Source: Bog-950 sp046329535 (GTDB taxonomy: Bacteria > Bacteroidota > Bacteroidia > Chitinophagales > LD1). Taken from it: DNA of 64,000 nucleotides. This document shows, one piece after another, positions 53,191 through 62,778 of the stretch. Position 1 is the stretch's first letter, and every line of letters begins with the position of its first letter. Under the pieces are notes generated by a model, which was not told the DNA's origin, made no database searches, and saw nothing but the letters and a program-made list of their open reading frames with translations. Made by a program: the position numbers and the translations under genes. The stretch is from the NCBI GenBank assembly GCA_046329535.1, contig JAXLUN010000003.1:310001-374000 (forward strand). Direction: 5' to 3'.

Positions 53191-55308
53191 TTATTCTCCT
53201 ACAGCACTACTTCTAAGTTTACCTTGATTCTTGGCAATTACAGCAGCAGCAACGTTTTCTGGTGCCGGTTGGAAACTGTGGAACTCCATTACAGAAGTAG
53301 CACGACCAGAGGTTAAGGTTCTTAACTGAGTAACGTATCCGAACATTTCACTTAAAGGCACTTTGGCTCTAACGACCTGTGCATTTACTTTAGCTTCCAT
53401 ACCTTCCAAGATACCTCTTCTGCGGTTCAAATCACCCACTACATCTCCGGTATTTTCATCTGGGGTAATAACTTCTACCTTCATGATGGGCTCAAGTAAT
53501 ACTGGCTTGCACATCTTGGCAGCCGTACGGAAAGCCATTTTAGCACAAAGCTCAAACGAAAGAGCATCGGAGTCAACCTGGTGGAATGAACCATCAAAAA
53601 GACGAACCTTTAAGCTATCTAATTCGTAGCCAGCTAATACACCAGTCTTCATAGCCTCTTTGAAGCCTTTTTCTACAGGTGGTATAAATTCACGAGGAAT
53701 AGAACCTCCAAAAATATCGTTTACAAACTGTAGGCCTAAAACACCCTCATCGGCAGGACCTATTTCTATTTTAATATCAGCAAACTTACCTCTACCACCC
53801 GATTGCTTTTTGTATTGCTCACGGTGTTCAATAGTTTTTGTAACACTTTCTTTATAGTTAACCTGCGGTGCACCTTGGTTACACTCAACATTGAACTCTC
53901 TGCGTAAACGGTCAACCAAAATCTCCAGGTGTAACTCTCCCATTCCGGCAATGATGGTTTGGCCGGTTTGTTCATCAAATGACACCTTGAATGTTGGATC
54001 CTCTTCGGCAAGTTTACCTAAAGCCATACCCAACTTGTCCAGATCTTTCTGTGCCTTGGGCTCAATAGCCAAAGAGATAACCGGCTCAGGGAATTTCATA
54101 CTTTCTAATACAACCGGATTTTTTTCCTCGCATAAAGTATCTCCAGTACGGATGTCCTTAAATCCAACCGCTGCCGCAATATCACCGGCTTCTACTCTTT
54201 CCACCGCATTTTGCTTATTGGCATGCATCTGAAACAAGCGAGAGATACGCTCTTTCTTTCCAGTTCTGGTATTCAAAATATACGAACCTGCAACTAGAGA
54301 ACCCTGATACACTCTGAAATATGCCAAACGACCAACATAAGGGTCAGTAGCAATTTTAAAAGCTAATGCACAGAAAGGAGCATCGGTATCTGGGTGAATT
54401 TCAATTTCCACATCCGTGTCAGGATTAGTTGCCTTTATATTTGCCTTATCCTGAGGGGAAGGAAGAATAGCACAAACTGCATCTAATACAGCCTGAACAC
54501 CCTTATTCTTAAAAGCAGAGCCGCAATACATTGGCACCACTTTTTGTGCAATTACTGCCTTACGAACAGCTGCACGAATTTCATCGGCAGAAATAGAATT
54601 AGGGTCGGCAAAATATTTTTCCATCAATTGATCATCAAATTCCGCTACCTGCTCAAGCATTTTCTCACGGTATTCTTTAACCTCTTCAACTAAATCGGCA
54701 GGAATATCAACCACCTTTGAAGTCATTCCTTTATCATCTTCACTCCAAAGAATAGCCTCGTTTGTAATCAAATCAACTACGCCTTTAAAATTTTCTTCGT
54801 TGCCGATTGGAATCTGCATCACCATTGGAGTTGAGCCCAACATGGTATTCACTTGCTTTACCACGTTGAAAAAATCAGCCCCGGAGCGATCCATTTTGTT
54901 TACAAACCCTAAGCGGGCAACTCCATAGTTATCAGCCAAACGCCAGTTTGTTTCTGATTGAGGTTCAACACCATCTACTGCTGAAAACAAGAAAACCAAG
55001 CCATCCAAAACACGAAGTGAACGATTTACCTCTACAGTAAAATCTACGTGTCCGGGGGTATCAATAATATTAATGTCGTATTTCTTATCTTTCCAAGTCC
55101 AGGCGCAACGGGTGGCAGCAGATGTAATGGTAATACCACGCTCCTGCTCCTGTTCCATCCAGTCCATAGTAGCTGCACCTTCGTGCACCTCACCAATTTT
55201 ATAGTTTACTCCTGTATAGTACAAAATACGCTCGGTAGTAGTTGTTTTTCCGGCATCAATGTGAGCGGCAATTCCAATATTTCTTGTATAACTGAGGTCT
55301 TTTCCCAT
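53191..55308 (-). CDS. fusA: Elongation factor G
   Basis: 705 residues. GTPase motifs GIAAHIDAGKTTTTERILYY (G1), RGITITSAATRC (G2), DTPGHVDFTVEVNRSL (G3) and NKMDRSGADFF (G4); domain IV contains GGRGKFADIKIEIGPADEG. It translocates the ribosome during elongation. Part of rpsL-rpsG-fusA. Confidence 0.98.
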   Translation of the reverse strand: MGKDLSYTRNIGIAAHIDAGKTTTTERILYYTGVNYKIGEVHEGAATMDWMEQEQERGITITSAATRCAWTWKDKKYDINIIDTPGHVDFTVEVNRSLRVLDGLVFLFSAVDGVEPQSETNWRLADNYGVARLGFVNKMDRSGADFFNVVKQVNTMLGSTPMVMQIPIGNEENFKGVVDLITNEAILWSEDDKGMTSKVVDIPADLVEEVKEYREKMLEQVAEFDDQLMEKYFADPNSISADEIRAAVRKAVIAQKVVPMYCGSAFKNKGVQAVLDAVCAILPSPQDKANIKATNPDTDVEIEIHPDTDAPFCALAFKIATDPYVGRLAYFRVYQGSLVAGSYILNTRTGKKERISRLFQMHANKQNAVERVEAGDIAAAVGFKDIRTGDTLCEEKNPVVLESMKFPEPVISLAIEPKAQKDLDKLGMALGKLAEEDPTFKVSFDEQTGQTIIAGMGELHLEILVDRLRREFNVECNQGAPQVNYKESVTKTIEHREQYKKQSGGRGKFADIKIEIGPADEGVLGLQFVNDIFGGSIPREFIPPVEKGFKEAMKTGVLAGYELDSLKVRLFDGSFHQVDSDALSFELCAKMAFRTAAKMCKPVLLEPIMKVEVITPDENTGDVVGDLNRRRGILEGMEAKVNAQVVRAKVPLSEMFGYVTQLRTLTSGRATSVMEFHSFQPAPENVAAAVIAKNQGKLRSSAVGE

Positions 55309-55386
55309 TTTGTTTATAGTATTCTCTGATAATATATTTTAAATTGAAATTCCCTTCCAAGTGGTGGAAGGGATTTTCGTTGCTAT

Positions 55387-55854
55387 TTAGAACTTGAAGT
55401 GGGCAAAAGCCTTATTTGCTTCAGCCATTCTTTGTGTATCCTCTTTCTTTTTAAAAGCACCACCTTCACCTTTGGAGGCAGCTACTATTTCAGAAGCCAG
55501 CTTATCAGCCATTGATTTTCCGTTCCTGTCGCGGCTATACTGAATAATCCATTTCATAGCCATAGAAATTTTTCTATCCCCTTTCACTTCGGTAGGAATC
55601 TGGAAGTTTGCACCACCAATTCTTCTTGACTTAACTTCTACTGAAGGTCCAACGTTTTGAAGAGCTTTTTTCCAAATCTCCAAACCGTTTTCTTTTGTTC
55701 TTTCCTCTACTAAATCAAGCGCTCCGTAAAATACGGTGTAGGCAGTAGATTTCTTCCCTTCGTACATGATACGGTTTACAAACTGGGTAACCATTACATC
55801 ACTGAACTTAGGATCTGGCTGAACGTAACGTTTGGGGGCTTTTTTCTTTCTCAT
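55387..55854 (-). CDS. rpsG: 30S ribosomal protein S7
   Basis: 155 residues: MRKKKAPKRYVQPDPKFSDV, VEVKSRRIGGANFQIPTEVK and an end EANKAFAHFKF. Binds the 16S 3' major domain. 38 bp after rpsL. Confidence 0.97.
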   Translation of the reverse strand: MRKKKAPKRYVQPDPKFSDVMVTQFVNRIMYEGKKSTAYTVFYGALDLVEERTKENGLEIWKKALQNVGPSVEVKSRRIGGANFQIPTEVKGDRKISMAMKWIIQYSRDRNGKSMADKLASEIVAASKGEGGAFKKKEDTQRMAEANKAFAHFKF

Positions 55855-55892
55855 TGCTTTAAATTTCTATTTCTTGTTACTTATTGCTGTAA

Positions 55893-56297
55893 TTACTTCT
55901 TTTTTGCCGGAGCAGCCACTGCACCTGCCTTAGGACGCTTAGTTCCATATTTAGAACGGCTCTTCTTTCTGTTTTCAACACCCGCGGTATCTAATGAACC
56001 ACGAACAATGTGATAACGAACACCCGGAAGATCTTTAACCCGACCACCTCTGATCAATACAATAGAGTGCTCTTGAAGATTGTGACCTTCACCCGGTATG
56101 TAGGCAATAATTTCAATGGCGTTGGTTAAACGAACCTTGGCTACTTTGCGCAAAGCCGAGTTTGGCTTCTTAGGAGTAGTTGTGTATACACGGGTACAAA
56201 CTCCGCGCTTTTGGGGGCAGGAATCAAGGGCACGGCTCTTCGATTTAGCACGAATAATAGAACGTGACTTTCTAACTAACTGTTGAATTGTAGGCAT
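55893..56297 (-). CDS. rpsL: 30S ribosomal protein S12
   Basis: 134 residues: MPTIQQLVRKSRSIIRAKSK, TTPKKPNSALRKVAKVRLTN and RGGRVKDLPGVRYHIVRG. The lysines usually altered in streptomycin resistance are unchanged. The C-terminus has an Ala/Lys-rich tail. First gene of the operon with a consensus promoter upstream. Confidence 0.97.
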   Translation of the reverse strand: MPTIQQLVRKSRSIIRAKSKSRALDSCPQKRGVCTRVYTTTPKKPNSALRKVAKVRLTNAIEIIAYIPGEGHNLQEHSIVLIRGGRVKDLPGVRYHIVRGSLDTAGVENRKKSRSKYGTKRPKAGAVAAPAKKK

Positions 56298-56319
56298 TCG
56301 TCTTTTTATTTTGGGACGG

Positions 56320-56349
56320 CAAAAGTAGATTTATATTTCGAATTTCAAA
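56320..56349 (-). promoter_or_regulatory. Consensus promoter of the rpsL-rpsG-fusA-rpsJ-rplC operon
   Basis: Minus-strand TTTG (56349-56346), 18 nt, TACTTTTG (56327-56320), exact in both boxes, 23 bases before the rpsL ATG. Confidence 0.75.
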
Positions 56350-56455
56350 ATCCGTTTGACAGAAATAAATAGCCCAGGGTTAACCACCAGAAAATGTATC
56401 AACATTTCAGTATGAAGATGTCTGAAAATGGCAATAAAGAGCCCTACTGGCTAGG

Positions 56456-56995
56456 TTATTGTATCGTTTTTAGCCGAAAGTGGCAGGCATAGGCTCTTTT
56501 AACCTGGTCTTCTTCTACCAACCATTGCATACTCATTTGGTAGGGAACACTGACCTGCTCTACTCGCTTAAAAGTGCCAAAAACCCTATCCCAAAAACGG
56601 GTGGTGACCCCATGGTTAGTTTTGGGATTATGAAAATGGTGGTAAAAATGATGCTTGCGCAAAATGATAAATGGTTTGGCAATCGGTTCTTTACGATGGA
56701 AGCGGGCATGGGTAGCTTCGTAAAGGCCATACATAGAAGCGAAGCCAATTACAAAAGCAACCGCAACAGAAAGGGAGGTAAAGAGCTCGATAAACAAAAC
56801 AAGCAAGGCTGAAACAAGCAACGCCAACATTAGCTTTTTATAGGCAGGGGCAAAATAGTTGGCCTTACTATGGTGCAACAGGTGCTCCGATTTAAAAAAA
56901 TTTTGTCCTTTATGTACATGGCCCAAAAAACGATGTAAAAGATATTCTGTTAGTGTCCAGATAGCTACTCCGGCAAGAAAAACAAGAAAGAGCAT
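56456..56995 (-). CDS. Fatty acid hydroxylase/sterol desaturase-family membrane protein
   Basis: 179 residues with membrane helices and the di-iron histidine clusters HRFLGH, HLLHH, HARFH and HHFYHHFHNPKTNHG. Family members hydroxylate or desaturate lipids, including carotenoids and fatty acyl chains. The substrate is not defined. Monocistronic. Confidence 0.87.
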   Translation of the reverse strand: MLFLVFLAGVAIWTLTEYLLHRFLGHVHKGQNFFKSEHLLHHSKANYFAPAYKKLMLALLVSALLVLFIELFTSLSVAVAFVIGFASMYGLYEATHARFHRKEPIAKPFIILRKHHFYHHFHNPKTNHGVTTRFWDRVFGTFKRVEQVSVPYQMSMQWLVEEDQVKRAYACHFRLKTIQ

Positions 56996-57115
56996 AGAAG
57001 AAGTTTGTTCAGTAGGTTAATGATACACTTCCGAGGACGCAAAACAGACAATTATATTTTATCGATTTGCAATAAAACACCAATCAGAAATGGATAGGCG
57101 TATAATAGATAGGCT

Positions 57116-58057
57116 CTACTCGTTAAAAAACTTACGAATATCAGGAGTTAACAACTCAGGAACCTCAATCATAGGACAGTGACCGCAGGGATCATAAATA
57201 ATGACTTGGCTGTTTTTAATGTCCCGGTGAAACTTTTCGGCATGTGCAAGTGGAATAATTTCATCCTGTTTCCCCCATACAATTAGCGTAGGACAAGTAA
57301 TACTAGTGATGCGGGAAGAATCGGGGAATGTCTTAGAACTAGCCATAGCAAAGGCTGCGGCTATATTTCCTTCACGGTTCCACAACTCGTTGTTAACAGC
57401 AGCTTCGGCCAAATTGATTTTACTATCATCTGCATAACATGTTTTGGCTCCGCCCTGACTGAACTTAAGTGGCATACCTTTCCTAAACATAAATTGACCA
57501 ACTGTCGATGTAAGAAAACCTGTAGCTCCTTTGGCAACCTTATCTAATTCGTAACCGGCTGCATTGAGCAAAACCAGTTTTTTTACTCTCCACGGACTGT
57601 GCTCGGCCATTCCCCAGGCCATCATTCCGCCCATGCTATTACCCACCACATACACCGAATCCAGGTGCAGCGTATCCACAAAGAAGGTCATGAAATCATG
57701 ATAGAGGTCAACGAAGTTTGTTTTGCTGTCGGTAGCAGGTTGGTCACTTAAGCCAAAGCCCGGCAGGTCTACCCGCACTACTCGGTACTCATTTTTCAGA
57801 CTATCGTTCAGTTTTTGAAAATTTCGGAAAGAGCCGCCAAAGCCATGCACTAACAACACAGGTTGGCCGGTGCCTTCTTCGGTATAATGAATCTCAGCAC
57901 CACGCCAGTTAATAAAGTGTGAAGAAGGCTGTGCTAAATCAGCCTTGGCTTTTTCTTTAGATACGATCAGATTAGGACGAAATGTGAAAAATGCCGTAAG
58001 CCCCACCACCGCCAAGACCACCAACAGAAGCAGACCGATAAATATTTTTTTAACCAT
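57116..58057 (-). CDS. Alpha/beta-hydrolase
   Basis: 313 residues with an N-terminal anchor or signal (KIFIGLLLLVVLAVVGLTAF). HGFGGSFRNF oxyanion region, nucleophile elbow GNSMGGMM (Ser), a cap domain, IVWGKQDEIIPL (Asp) and CGHCPMIEVPE (His). Probably an esterase or C-C hydrolase in the periplasm. Substrate unknown. Confidence 0.9.
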   Translation of the reverse strand: MVKKIFIGLLLLVVLAVVGLTAFFTFRPNLIVSKEKAKADLAQPSSHFINWRGAEIHYTEEGTGQPVLLVHGFGGSFRNFQKLNDSLKNEYRVVRVDLPGFGLSDQPATDSKTNFVDLYHDFMTFFVDTLHLDSVYVVGNSMGGMMAWGMAEHSPWRVKKLVLLNAAGYELDKVAKGATGFLTSTVGQFMFRKGMPLKFSQGGAKTCYADDSKINLAEAAVNNELWNREGNIAAAFAMASSKTFPDSSRITSITCPTLIVWGKQDEIIPLAHAEKFHRDIKNSQVIIYDPCGHCPMIEVPELLTPDIRKFFNE

Positions 58058-58135
58058 AACAAGAACAAGTTTTAATAATGAAACGAGAAAACAACAAACG
58101 CTTTGTTTTGCTGTGCGATAATACGCATTTACAAT

Positions 58136-59614
58136 TCATTTACTACCTCGTAAATGATCTTCCATCATAAGCATGAGTGCCAGATCGGCTTCTTTAGGAT
58201 TGTAGCGTAGCTGACGTAGCTTATCCAGATTAAGTCGTTTTAACTCAGTTTCATTTCTTCCGTGCTTGGTTTTGAGAGCATCTTTCAAATAACCAATAAC
58301 AAACAAATGAACGGGGCTGGTATACAATGAGTGCGAGAAAAATCGGTACGTATTCTTGAGCAGGTTGGTAAGATACATATAGTCTTCCATCTCGTAGCGC
58401 AACATCACATTTATCAATTTCACATGTCCTACATAATCTTTGCGGGTTTCGGTACCCGTAAGACTCAATAGTTCATTTATCTCATCCATACATTTATCAA
58501 AATCCTTCAATTTCAGATAGGCATAGGCCACTGTAGAACGGAGGGTATAAACAAAACCGGTGCGAATGAATGCTGCATGATGTTGTATACCGGACAGCGA
58601 ATAAGTCACATAGTGACGAATCTTGACTTCATCATTTATCTTGATAGAGTAAAGTAAGCCATACATACTCACCGCCTGAAATCTGTCTGCATCGTGAAAA
58701 TGGCTATGCAGTTCCATTCCTTCTAAAAAGTGCAGGCGTTGCTCCATATCTCCCAATTCATTTGACAGCAGCGAAGCACTCAAACAATGATTATATGCCA
58801 GAATCAACCAATTTGAAACTGTAGGTGGAAGTTTTTCATGCCGCACAAACTCCAGTTTCTTGTTTGCATACTCTAGATATTTGGGGTAGTTCCCCAGAGC
58901 ACAATGATACAAGGTGTGAAACTGCAAATACGAATGTTTGGCTTTAGCCGATTGCAGTTCATCAAAATGTTCCTCACCTTCCATCTGACCTAAGGCTTCA
59001 ATTTCCTTAGTTACTTTATCCGGATTCTCACCCAACTCATAATTCATTAAACCGAAGAGTTTGATAGAAGAGTTCATCAGGTTACGCAATTGCTTAATCT
59101 TTTCAAATAGCAGCTCTTCCTCTTTATCTAAAGCATCCAAATTGATTTCGGGCTGACCTTTATAATATCCCATGGATATTAAACCCCGTTGCATGGCAAT
59201 AGTATTAATCACATCCAGAAACTTTTCATCATTGTAGGCATCGGCTTTCAGTTTTTCAATCATCTTTTTGGCCATACCAAAAAGTCCTTTGGCCATTAAG
59301 CGTTTGATGTCCACTAAGTATACAGTCAAATCCCTATCCTCTCTAAATGTAAGTTCACTATGTCGCAGTGTTTTAATAATCAGGTTCTTCAAATAATGCT
59401 TGGTAACCGAATAGTTTTTCCTGAATTGGGGGTCCCGAAACTTTTTGAATACCCTTTCTTCACTGTAACTGTCCTCATTATTCAAAAAGTCGAACAATAA
59501 ACTGTAGGTATGGCTTGAGCTTTTTTCATACAGATTGACATACTGAGAAAAGAACTTCTTTTCTCCTTTGGTGAGTGACTTAATCAATAAGTAAAGTTCG
59601 TCTTGATGTTCCAT
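58136..59614 (-). CDS. Helical-repeat protein of unknown function
   Basis: 492 residues, almost all helical with TPR-like spacing (MEHQDELYLLIKSLTKGEKK, IMAKGL..GMAKKMIEKLKA, HSYLQFHTLYHCALGNYPKY). No signal, so cytoplasmic. This looks like a family confined to Bacteroidota with no described activity. Monocistronic, terminating before the convergent-looking gap to 58057. Confidence 0.7.
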   Translation of the reverse strand: MEHQDELYLLIKSLTKGEKKFFSQYVNLYEKSSSHTYSLLFDFLNNEDSYSEERVFKKFRDPQFRKNYSVTKHYLKNLIIKTLRHSELTFREDRDLTVYLVDIKRLMAKGLFGMAKKMIEKLKADAYNDEKFLDVINTIAMQRGLISMGYYKGQPEINLDALDKEEELLFEKIKQLRNLMNSSIKLFGLMNYELGENPDKVTKEIEALGQMEGEEHFDELQSAKAKHSYLQFHTLYHCALGNYPKYLEYANKKLEFVRHEKLPPTVSNWLILAYNHCLSASLLSNELGDMEQRLHFLEGMELHSHFHDADRFQAVSMYGLLYSIKINDEVKIRHYVTYSLSGIQHHAAFIRTGFVYTLRSTVAYAYLKLKDFDKCMDEINELLSLTGTETRKDYVGHVKLINVMLRYEMEDYMYLTNLLKNTYRFFSHSLYTSPVHLFVIGYLKDALKTKHGRNETELKRLNLDKLRQLRYNPKEADLALMLMMEDHLRGSK

Positions 59615-59921
59615 ATAATGCTGGTTTTACAACAGAAGTAAATGTAGAATTAACTATCATAAATCGTAAAATCCCCGATAAGCCACAAACTAAACATAAG
59701 TGCTTGAAAATAATCTTATTATGTATACATTTAGCTTTGATAACCTAAACAATGTAGTAAGCATGTTTTAGCCGGTAATATGGAACACAAAACCGAAATC
59801 AATAAATTAATAATCAATGAACTATAAAGAGTTAAATGTTTAATGAGCTAATGAATTATAGCTATTTGTAAAAACTATAGCAAAATCGCTTCGTAACTTT
59901 AATCCACTAAATCAAATTGCT
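59615..59921. other. AT-rich intergenic region
   Basis: About 307 bases. A TAGCTTTG at 59732-59739 matches the -7 consensus on the plus strand but its nearest TTG is 25 nt away. No other structure was seen. Confidence 0.4.
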
Positions 59922-60029
59922 ATGGATAATCCAGCTGTTAAACACTTAGTATTGTTAGGTTTCGGGCTTTTCTATATGGCTTGCTTAGTTGTTGCTATTA
60001 TAGCATTGCTCTACTATGGCGGGCATTGA
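59922..60029 (+). CDS. 35-residue putative membrane microprotein
   Basis: An ATG at 59922 opens a 35-codon frame ending TGA at 60029. The peptide begins MDNPAVKHLVLLGFGLFYMA and is a single hydrophobic helix with short polar ends and a Tyr-Tyr-Gly-Gly-His tail. It sits 8 bp before the end of the convergent ruvC. Small single-helix proteins often serve as subunits of membrane complexes. Expression is not shown. Confidence 0.45.
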   Translation: MDNPAVKHLVLLGFGLFYMACLVVAIIALLYYGGH

Positions 60030-60037
60030 CATTTAAG

Positions 60038-60595
60038 CTACTTGATACGTTTAGGATTTTTTTTCAAAAAGTCCTCCCATCCCGAAACTTTCCCTATGCC
60101 AATGGCAGGAATGCCGTTTTGAAAATGATGGCACACGGCTGCTGCCAGCCCGTCAGTGGCGTCTAAAAATTTAGGCTGAAATTCAAACTTAATCAGTTGC
60201 TGGAGCATGGAGGCCACTTGCTCTTTTGAGGCATTACCATTACCAGTAACCGACTGTTTTATTTTTTTAGGAGAGTATTCAAATACATCCACATTTTTTG
60301 TCAGTGCCGCAGCAATAGCTACTCCCTGAGCCCTGCCCAATTTGAGCATACTCTGTACATTTTTACCAAAGAAAGGGGCTTCAATGGCACATGCCTCCGG
60401 TTGATAGTTGTCAATCAACCCTTGAATTTTTTCGTAAATAATCTTAAGTTTTTGGAGGTGATCTTCATATTTGGATAAATGAATGACTCCCATACTTAGC
60501 AATGTTACTTTCTGCCGCTCTACTTCAATAATTCCATAGCCCAATACTATAGTGCCAGGATCAATGCCCAAAATAACTTGTTTCTTGCTGCTCAT
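60038..60595 (-). CDS. ruvC: Holliday junction resolvase RuvC
   Basis: 185 residues from the ATG at 60595, since MSSKKQVILGIDPGTIVLGY is the standard start and the longer frame to 60769 would cover the next gene's start. Catalytic acids: Asp12, Glu in CAIEAPFF, and the pair in FLDATDGLAAAVCHH. It cleaves Holliday junctions with RuvAB. Divergent from the gene at 60629. Confidence 0.95.
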   Translation of the reverse strand: MSSKKQVILGIDPGTIVLGYGIIEVERQKVTLLSMGVIHLSKYEDHLQKLKIIYEKIQGLIDNYQPEACAIEAPFFGKNVQSMLKLGRAQGVAIAAALTKNVDVFEYSPKKIKQSVTGNGNASKEQVASMLQQLIKFEFQPKFLDATDGLAAAVCHHFQNGIPAIGIGKVSGWEDFLKKNPKRIK

Positions 60596-60628
60596 GATGG
60601 GGTAAAAGTAAAATACTAAGTTTAGCCC

Positions 60629-61567
60629 GTGAACATTTTTAATCATCCCAGAGCATTGTTTATACTCAAAGCGGCTGTATTTGTGATTATGGCCTGGTAC
60701 ATTGCCGACCGCCTTTTTATAAACGATGACTTTAACGCTCAATTGAATTTGTTTAAGCAGGGTTTGCAATCTGCAAACGTTGTTTATGTTCTAGTTGCTT
60801 TCTTGCTATTGCCTTTAAACTGGGGTATTGAAAGCCTGAAATGGAAATGGCTGATTAACTCTGAAGCCCCGTTTGTCAACCTTCTTCAATCCGTCATAAC
60901 TGGAGTTACTTTCGGATTTATATCCCCAGCCCGAAGTGGAGAATTTATAGGTCGCATAATGTATTTAAACCATGCAGATAAAACCAGAGTTTTTTACCTG
61001 AGCAGCATTGGAGGTATTGCACAAACAGCAGCAACTCTAGTAGCTGGAGTTTTCTGCGTCATGCTTTGGAGTAGTGATTCTCTTCTCAATGGCCTCATGG
61101 TAGGAATTACTGTAGCCTTCCTTTTCATCTTTTTCCGTTTTGATTTATTTAACCGGCTTATTTCCACAAACGATTTTCTACATCGTAAAGGTCTTCTTAT
61201 TTCAGGTAATGAGTTGCCTGCTGTTGTGACACAAATAAAAGTGCTTATTGCATCCTTTATTCGATACATGGTCTATTTGATTCAATATGTTTTGATACTA
61301 CGGTTTTTTGAAGTAAGCGACAGCCTGTTGATGCTTACCATTTACAGCGGAGTATTTCTGGTGGCCCAAACCTTTTCTCCACTTATGCCATTTTTTGATA
61401 TCAGCTACCGAGGAGGTAGTATACTCTATGTGTTCAAGGAGACAGGAAGTAATTCTATTGCCTTGGTAAGTGCCGTAACTTTGGTTTGGTTTATCAATTT
61501 ATTGATACCAGCCCTGATTGGGTATTTTTTTATTTTACGGAAAAAAGATAATCCTCTATCTGTATGA
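60629..61567 (+). CDS. Lysylphosphatidylglycerol-synthase-like integral membrane protein
   Basis: 312 residues from a GTG at 60629. Eight or so membrane helices with ITGVTFGFISPARSGEFIGR, a motif of the UPF0104/LPG synthase TM family. Only the membrane part is present, without the aminoacyltransferase domain. Overlaps tadA by 4 bases (ATGA). Confidence 0.85.
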   Translation: MNIFNHPRALFILKAAVFVIMAWYIADRLFINDDFNAQLNLFKQGLQSANVVYVLVAFLLLPLNWGIESLKWKWLINSEAPFVNLLQSVITGVTFGFISPARSGEFIGRIMYLNHADKTRVFYLSSIGGIAQTAATLVAGVFCVMLWSSDSLLNGLMVGITVAFLFIFFRFDLFNRLISTNDFLHRKGLLISGNELPAVVTQIKVLIASFIRYMVYLIQYVLILRFFEVSDSLLMLTIYSGVFLVAQTFSPLMPFFDISYRGGSILYVFKETGSNSIALVSAVTLVWFINLLIPALIGYFFILRKKDNPLSV

Positions 61568-62007
61568 TTTTTTCTGATGAATACTTTATGAAACTGGCTT
61601 TGAAGGAAGCCACCTGTGCTTTTGAAGAGGATGAAGTTCCAGTAGGAGCCATTATTGTAGCCAACAACAAAATAATAGGTAAGGGGCATAACCAGACGGA
61701 AAGGTTGAAGGATGTAACCGCTCACGCTGAAATGATTGCGCTGACAGCCGCATCCAATTATCTTGCCAGCAAGTTTTTGGAAGAATGTACTTTGTATGTT
61801 ACTCTAGAGCCTTGTCTAATGTGTGCATCGGCTCTAAAATGGGCACGAATCTCTCGAGTTGTGTTTGGAGCTAGTGACATTAAAGCAGGCTATACACTTA
61901 CCGAAAGTTTAGTTCTTCATCCTAAAACTGAAGTAACTAAAGGTATCCTTGAGGCTGAATGTGGTAACCTGCTTACAGAGTTTTTTAGACAAAAAAGAAA
62001 GAGGTAA
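61564..62007 (+). CDS. tadA: tRNA adenosine deaminase-like nucleoside deaminase
   Basis: 147 residues. Zinc site HAEMIAL (His54, Glu56) and EPCLMCASAL (Cys84, Cys87). The pattern and length fit TadA, forming inosine at A34 of tRNA-Arg. A guanine deaminase or other family member is an alternative. Translationally coupled to the upstream gene. Confidence 0.85.
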   Translation: MIFSDEYFMKLALKEATCAFEEDEVPVGAIIVANNKIIGKGHNQTERLKDVTAHAEMIALTAASNYLASKFLEECTLYVTLEPCLMCASALKWARISRVVFGASDIKAGYTLTESLVLHPKTEVTKGILEAECGNLLTEFFRQKRKR

Positions 62008-62098
62008 TTTTTAATGACAGAACTCCGACCCTCTGTTTTTAGAAAACACTTACATTCGCCTCTCATTTAATTCAATCATCTAAAATAATTTTTCAATT

Positions 62099-62710
62099 AT
62101 GGCATTTACACTACCAGCTTTACCCTATGCCTTCGATGCGCTTGAACCGCACATTGATGCCCGCACTATGGAAATTCACCATGGTAAACATCACAACGCT
62201 TATGTAACCAATTTGAACTCGGCAGTAGCCGGTACGGAGTGGGAAAACAAAACGTTAGAAGAAATTTTATCTAATATATCTAAACTCTCACCTGCTGTTC
62301 GTAATAATGGCGGAGGACACTGGAACCACAGTTTCTTCTGGCAGGTAATGGGACCGCATGCAGAGTCAACAGGCTCACCGGCAGGAGCGCTGGGCGATGC
62401 TATAAACAGCACATTTGGTTCATTTGATAAATTCAAAGAAGAATTTTCTAAAGCCGGAGCTACCCGTTTTGGATCCGGATGGGCTTGGTTAGTAGTAAGT
62501 GGAGGTAAACTTGTAGTCACTTCTACCCCCAATCAAGATAACCCATTGATGGACATTGCCGATGTGAAAGGGACTCCTATTTTAGGTGTTGATGTGTGGG
62601 AGCACGCATACTATCTGCACTACCAAAACCGGAGACCAGACTATCTTTCGGCATTTTATAATGTAATTAACTGGGCTGAGGTAGCAAAAAGGTTTGCTGC
62701 TGCTAAATAG
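62099..62710 (+). CDS. Fe/Mn superoxide dismutase
   Basis: 203 residues. Metal ligands in HHGKHHNAYV (first His), GGHWNHSFFW (second His) and DVWEHAYYLHYQNRR (Asp and His). The residues separating Fe from Mn types are not decisive by eye. Cytosolic. Confidence 0.96.
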   Translation: MAFTLPALPYAFDALEPHIDARTMEIHHGKHHNAYVTNLNSAVAGTEWENKTLEEILSNISKLSPAVRNNGGGHWNHSFFWQVMGPHAESTGSPAGALGDAINSTFGSFDKFKEEFSKAGATRFGSGWAWLVVSGGKLVVTSTPNQDNPLMDIADVKGTPILGVDVWEHAYYLHYQNRRPDYLSAFYNVINWAEVAKRFAAAK

Positions 62711-62720
62711 ATTTTGTTGA

Positions 62721-62766
62721 GTACATAAAAAAGCTCCTTCAAAAATGAAGGAGCTTTTTTATGTAC
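62721..62766. terminator. Bidirectional terminator between SOD and the Omp28-like gene
   Basis: 21-bp perfect stem (62721-62741 with 62746-62766) and AAAA loop. Six A/T runs on each side (TTTTTT in both directions) suit both convergent genes. Confidence 0.92.
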
Positions 62767-62778
62767 TAATTGTAGCAA

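Noticed and set aside
55893..56297. Streptomycin-resistance form of S12
   Set aside because: The lysines in KKPNS and RVKDLPG are the ordinary residues.
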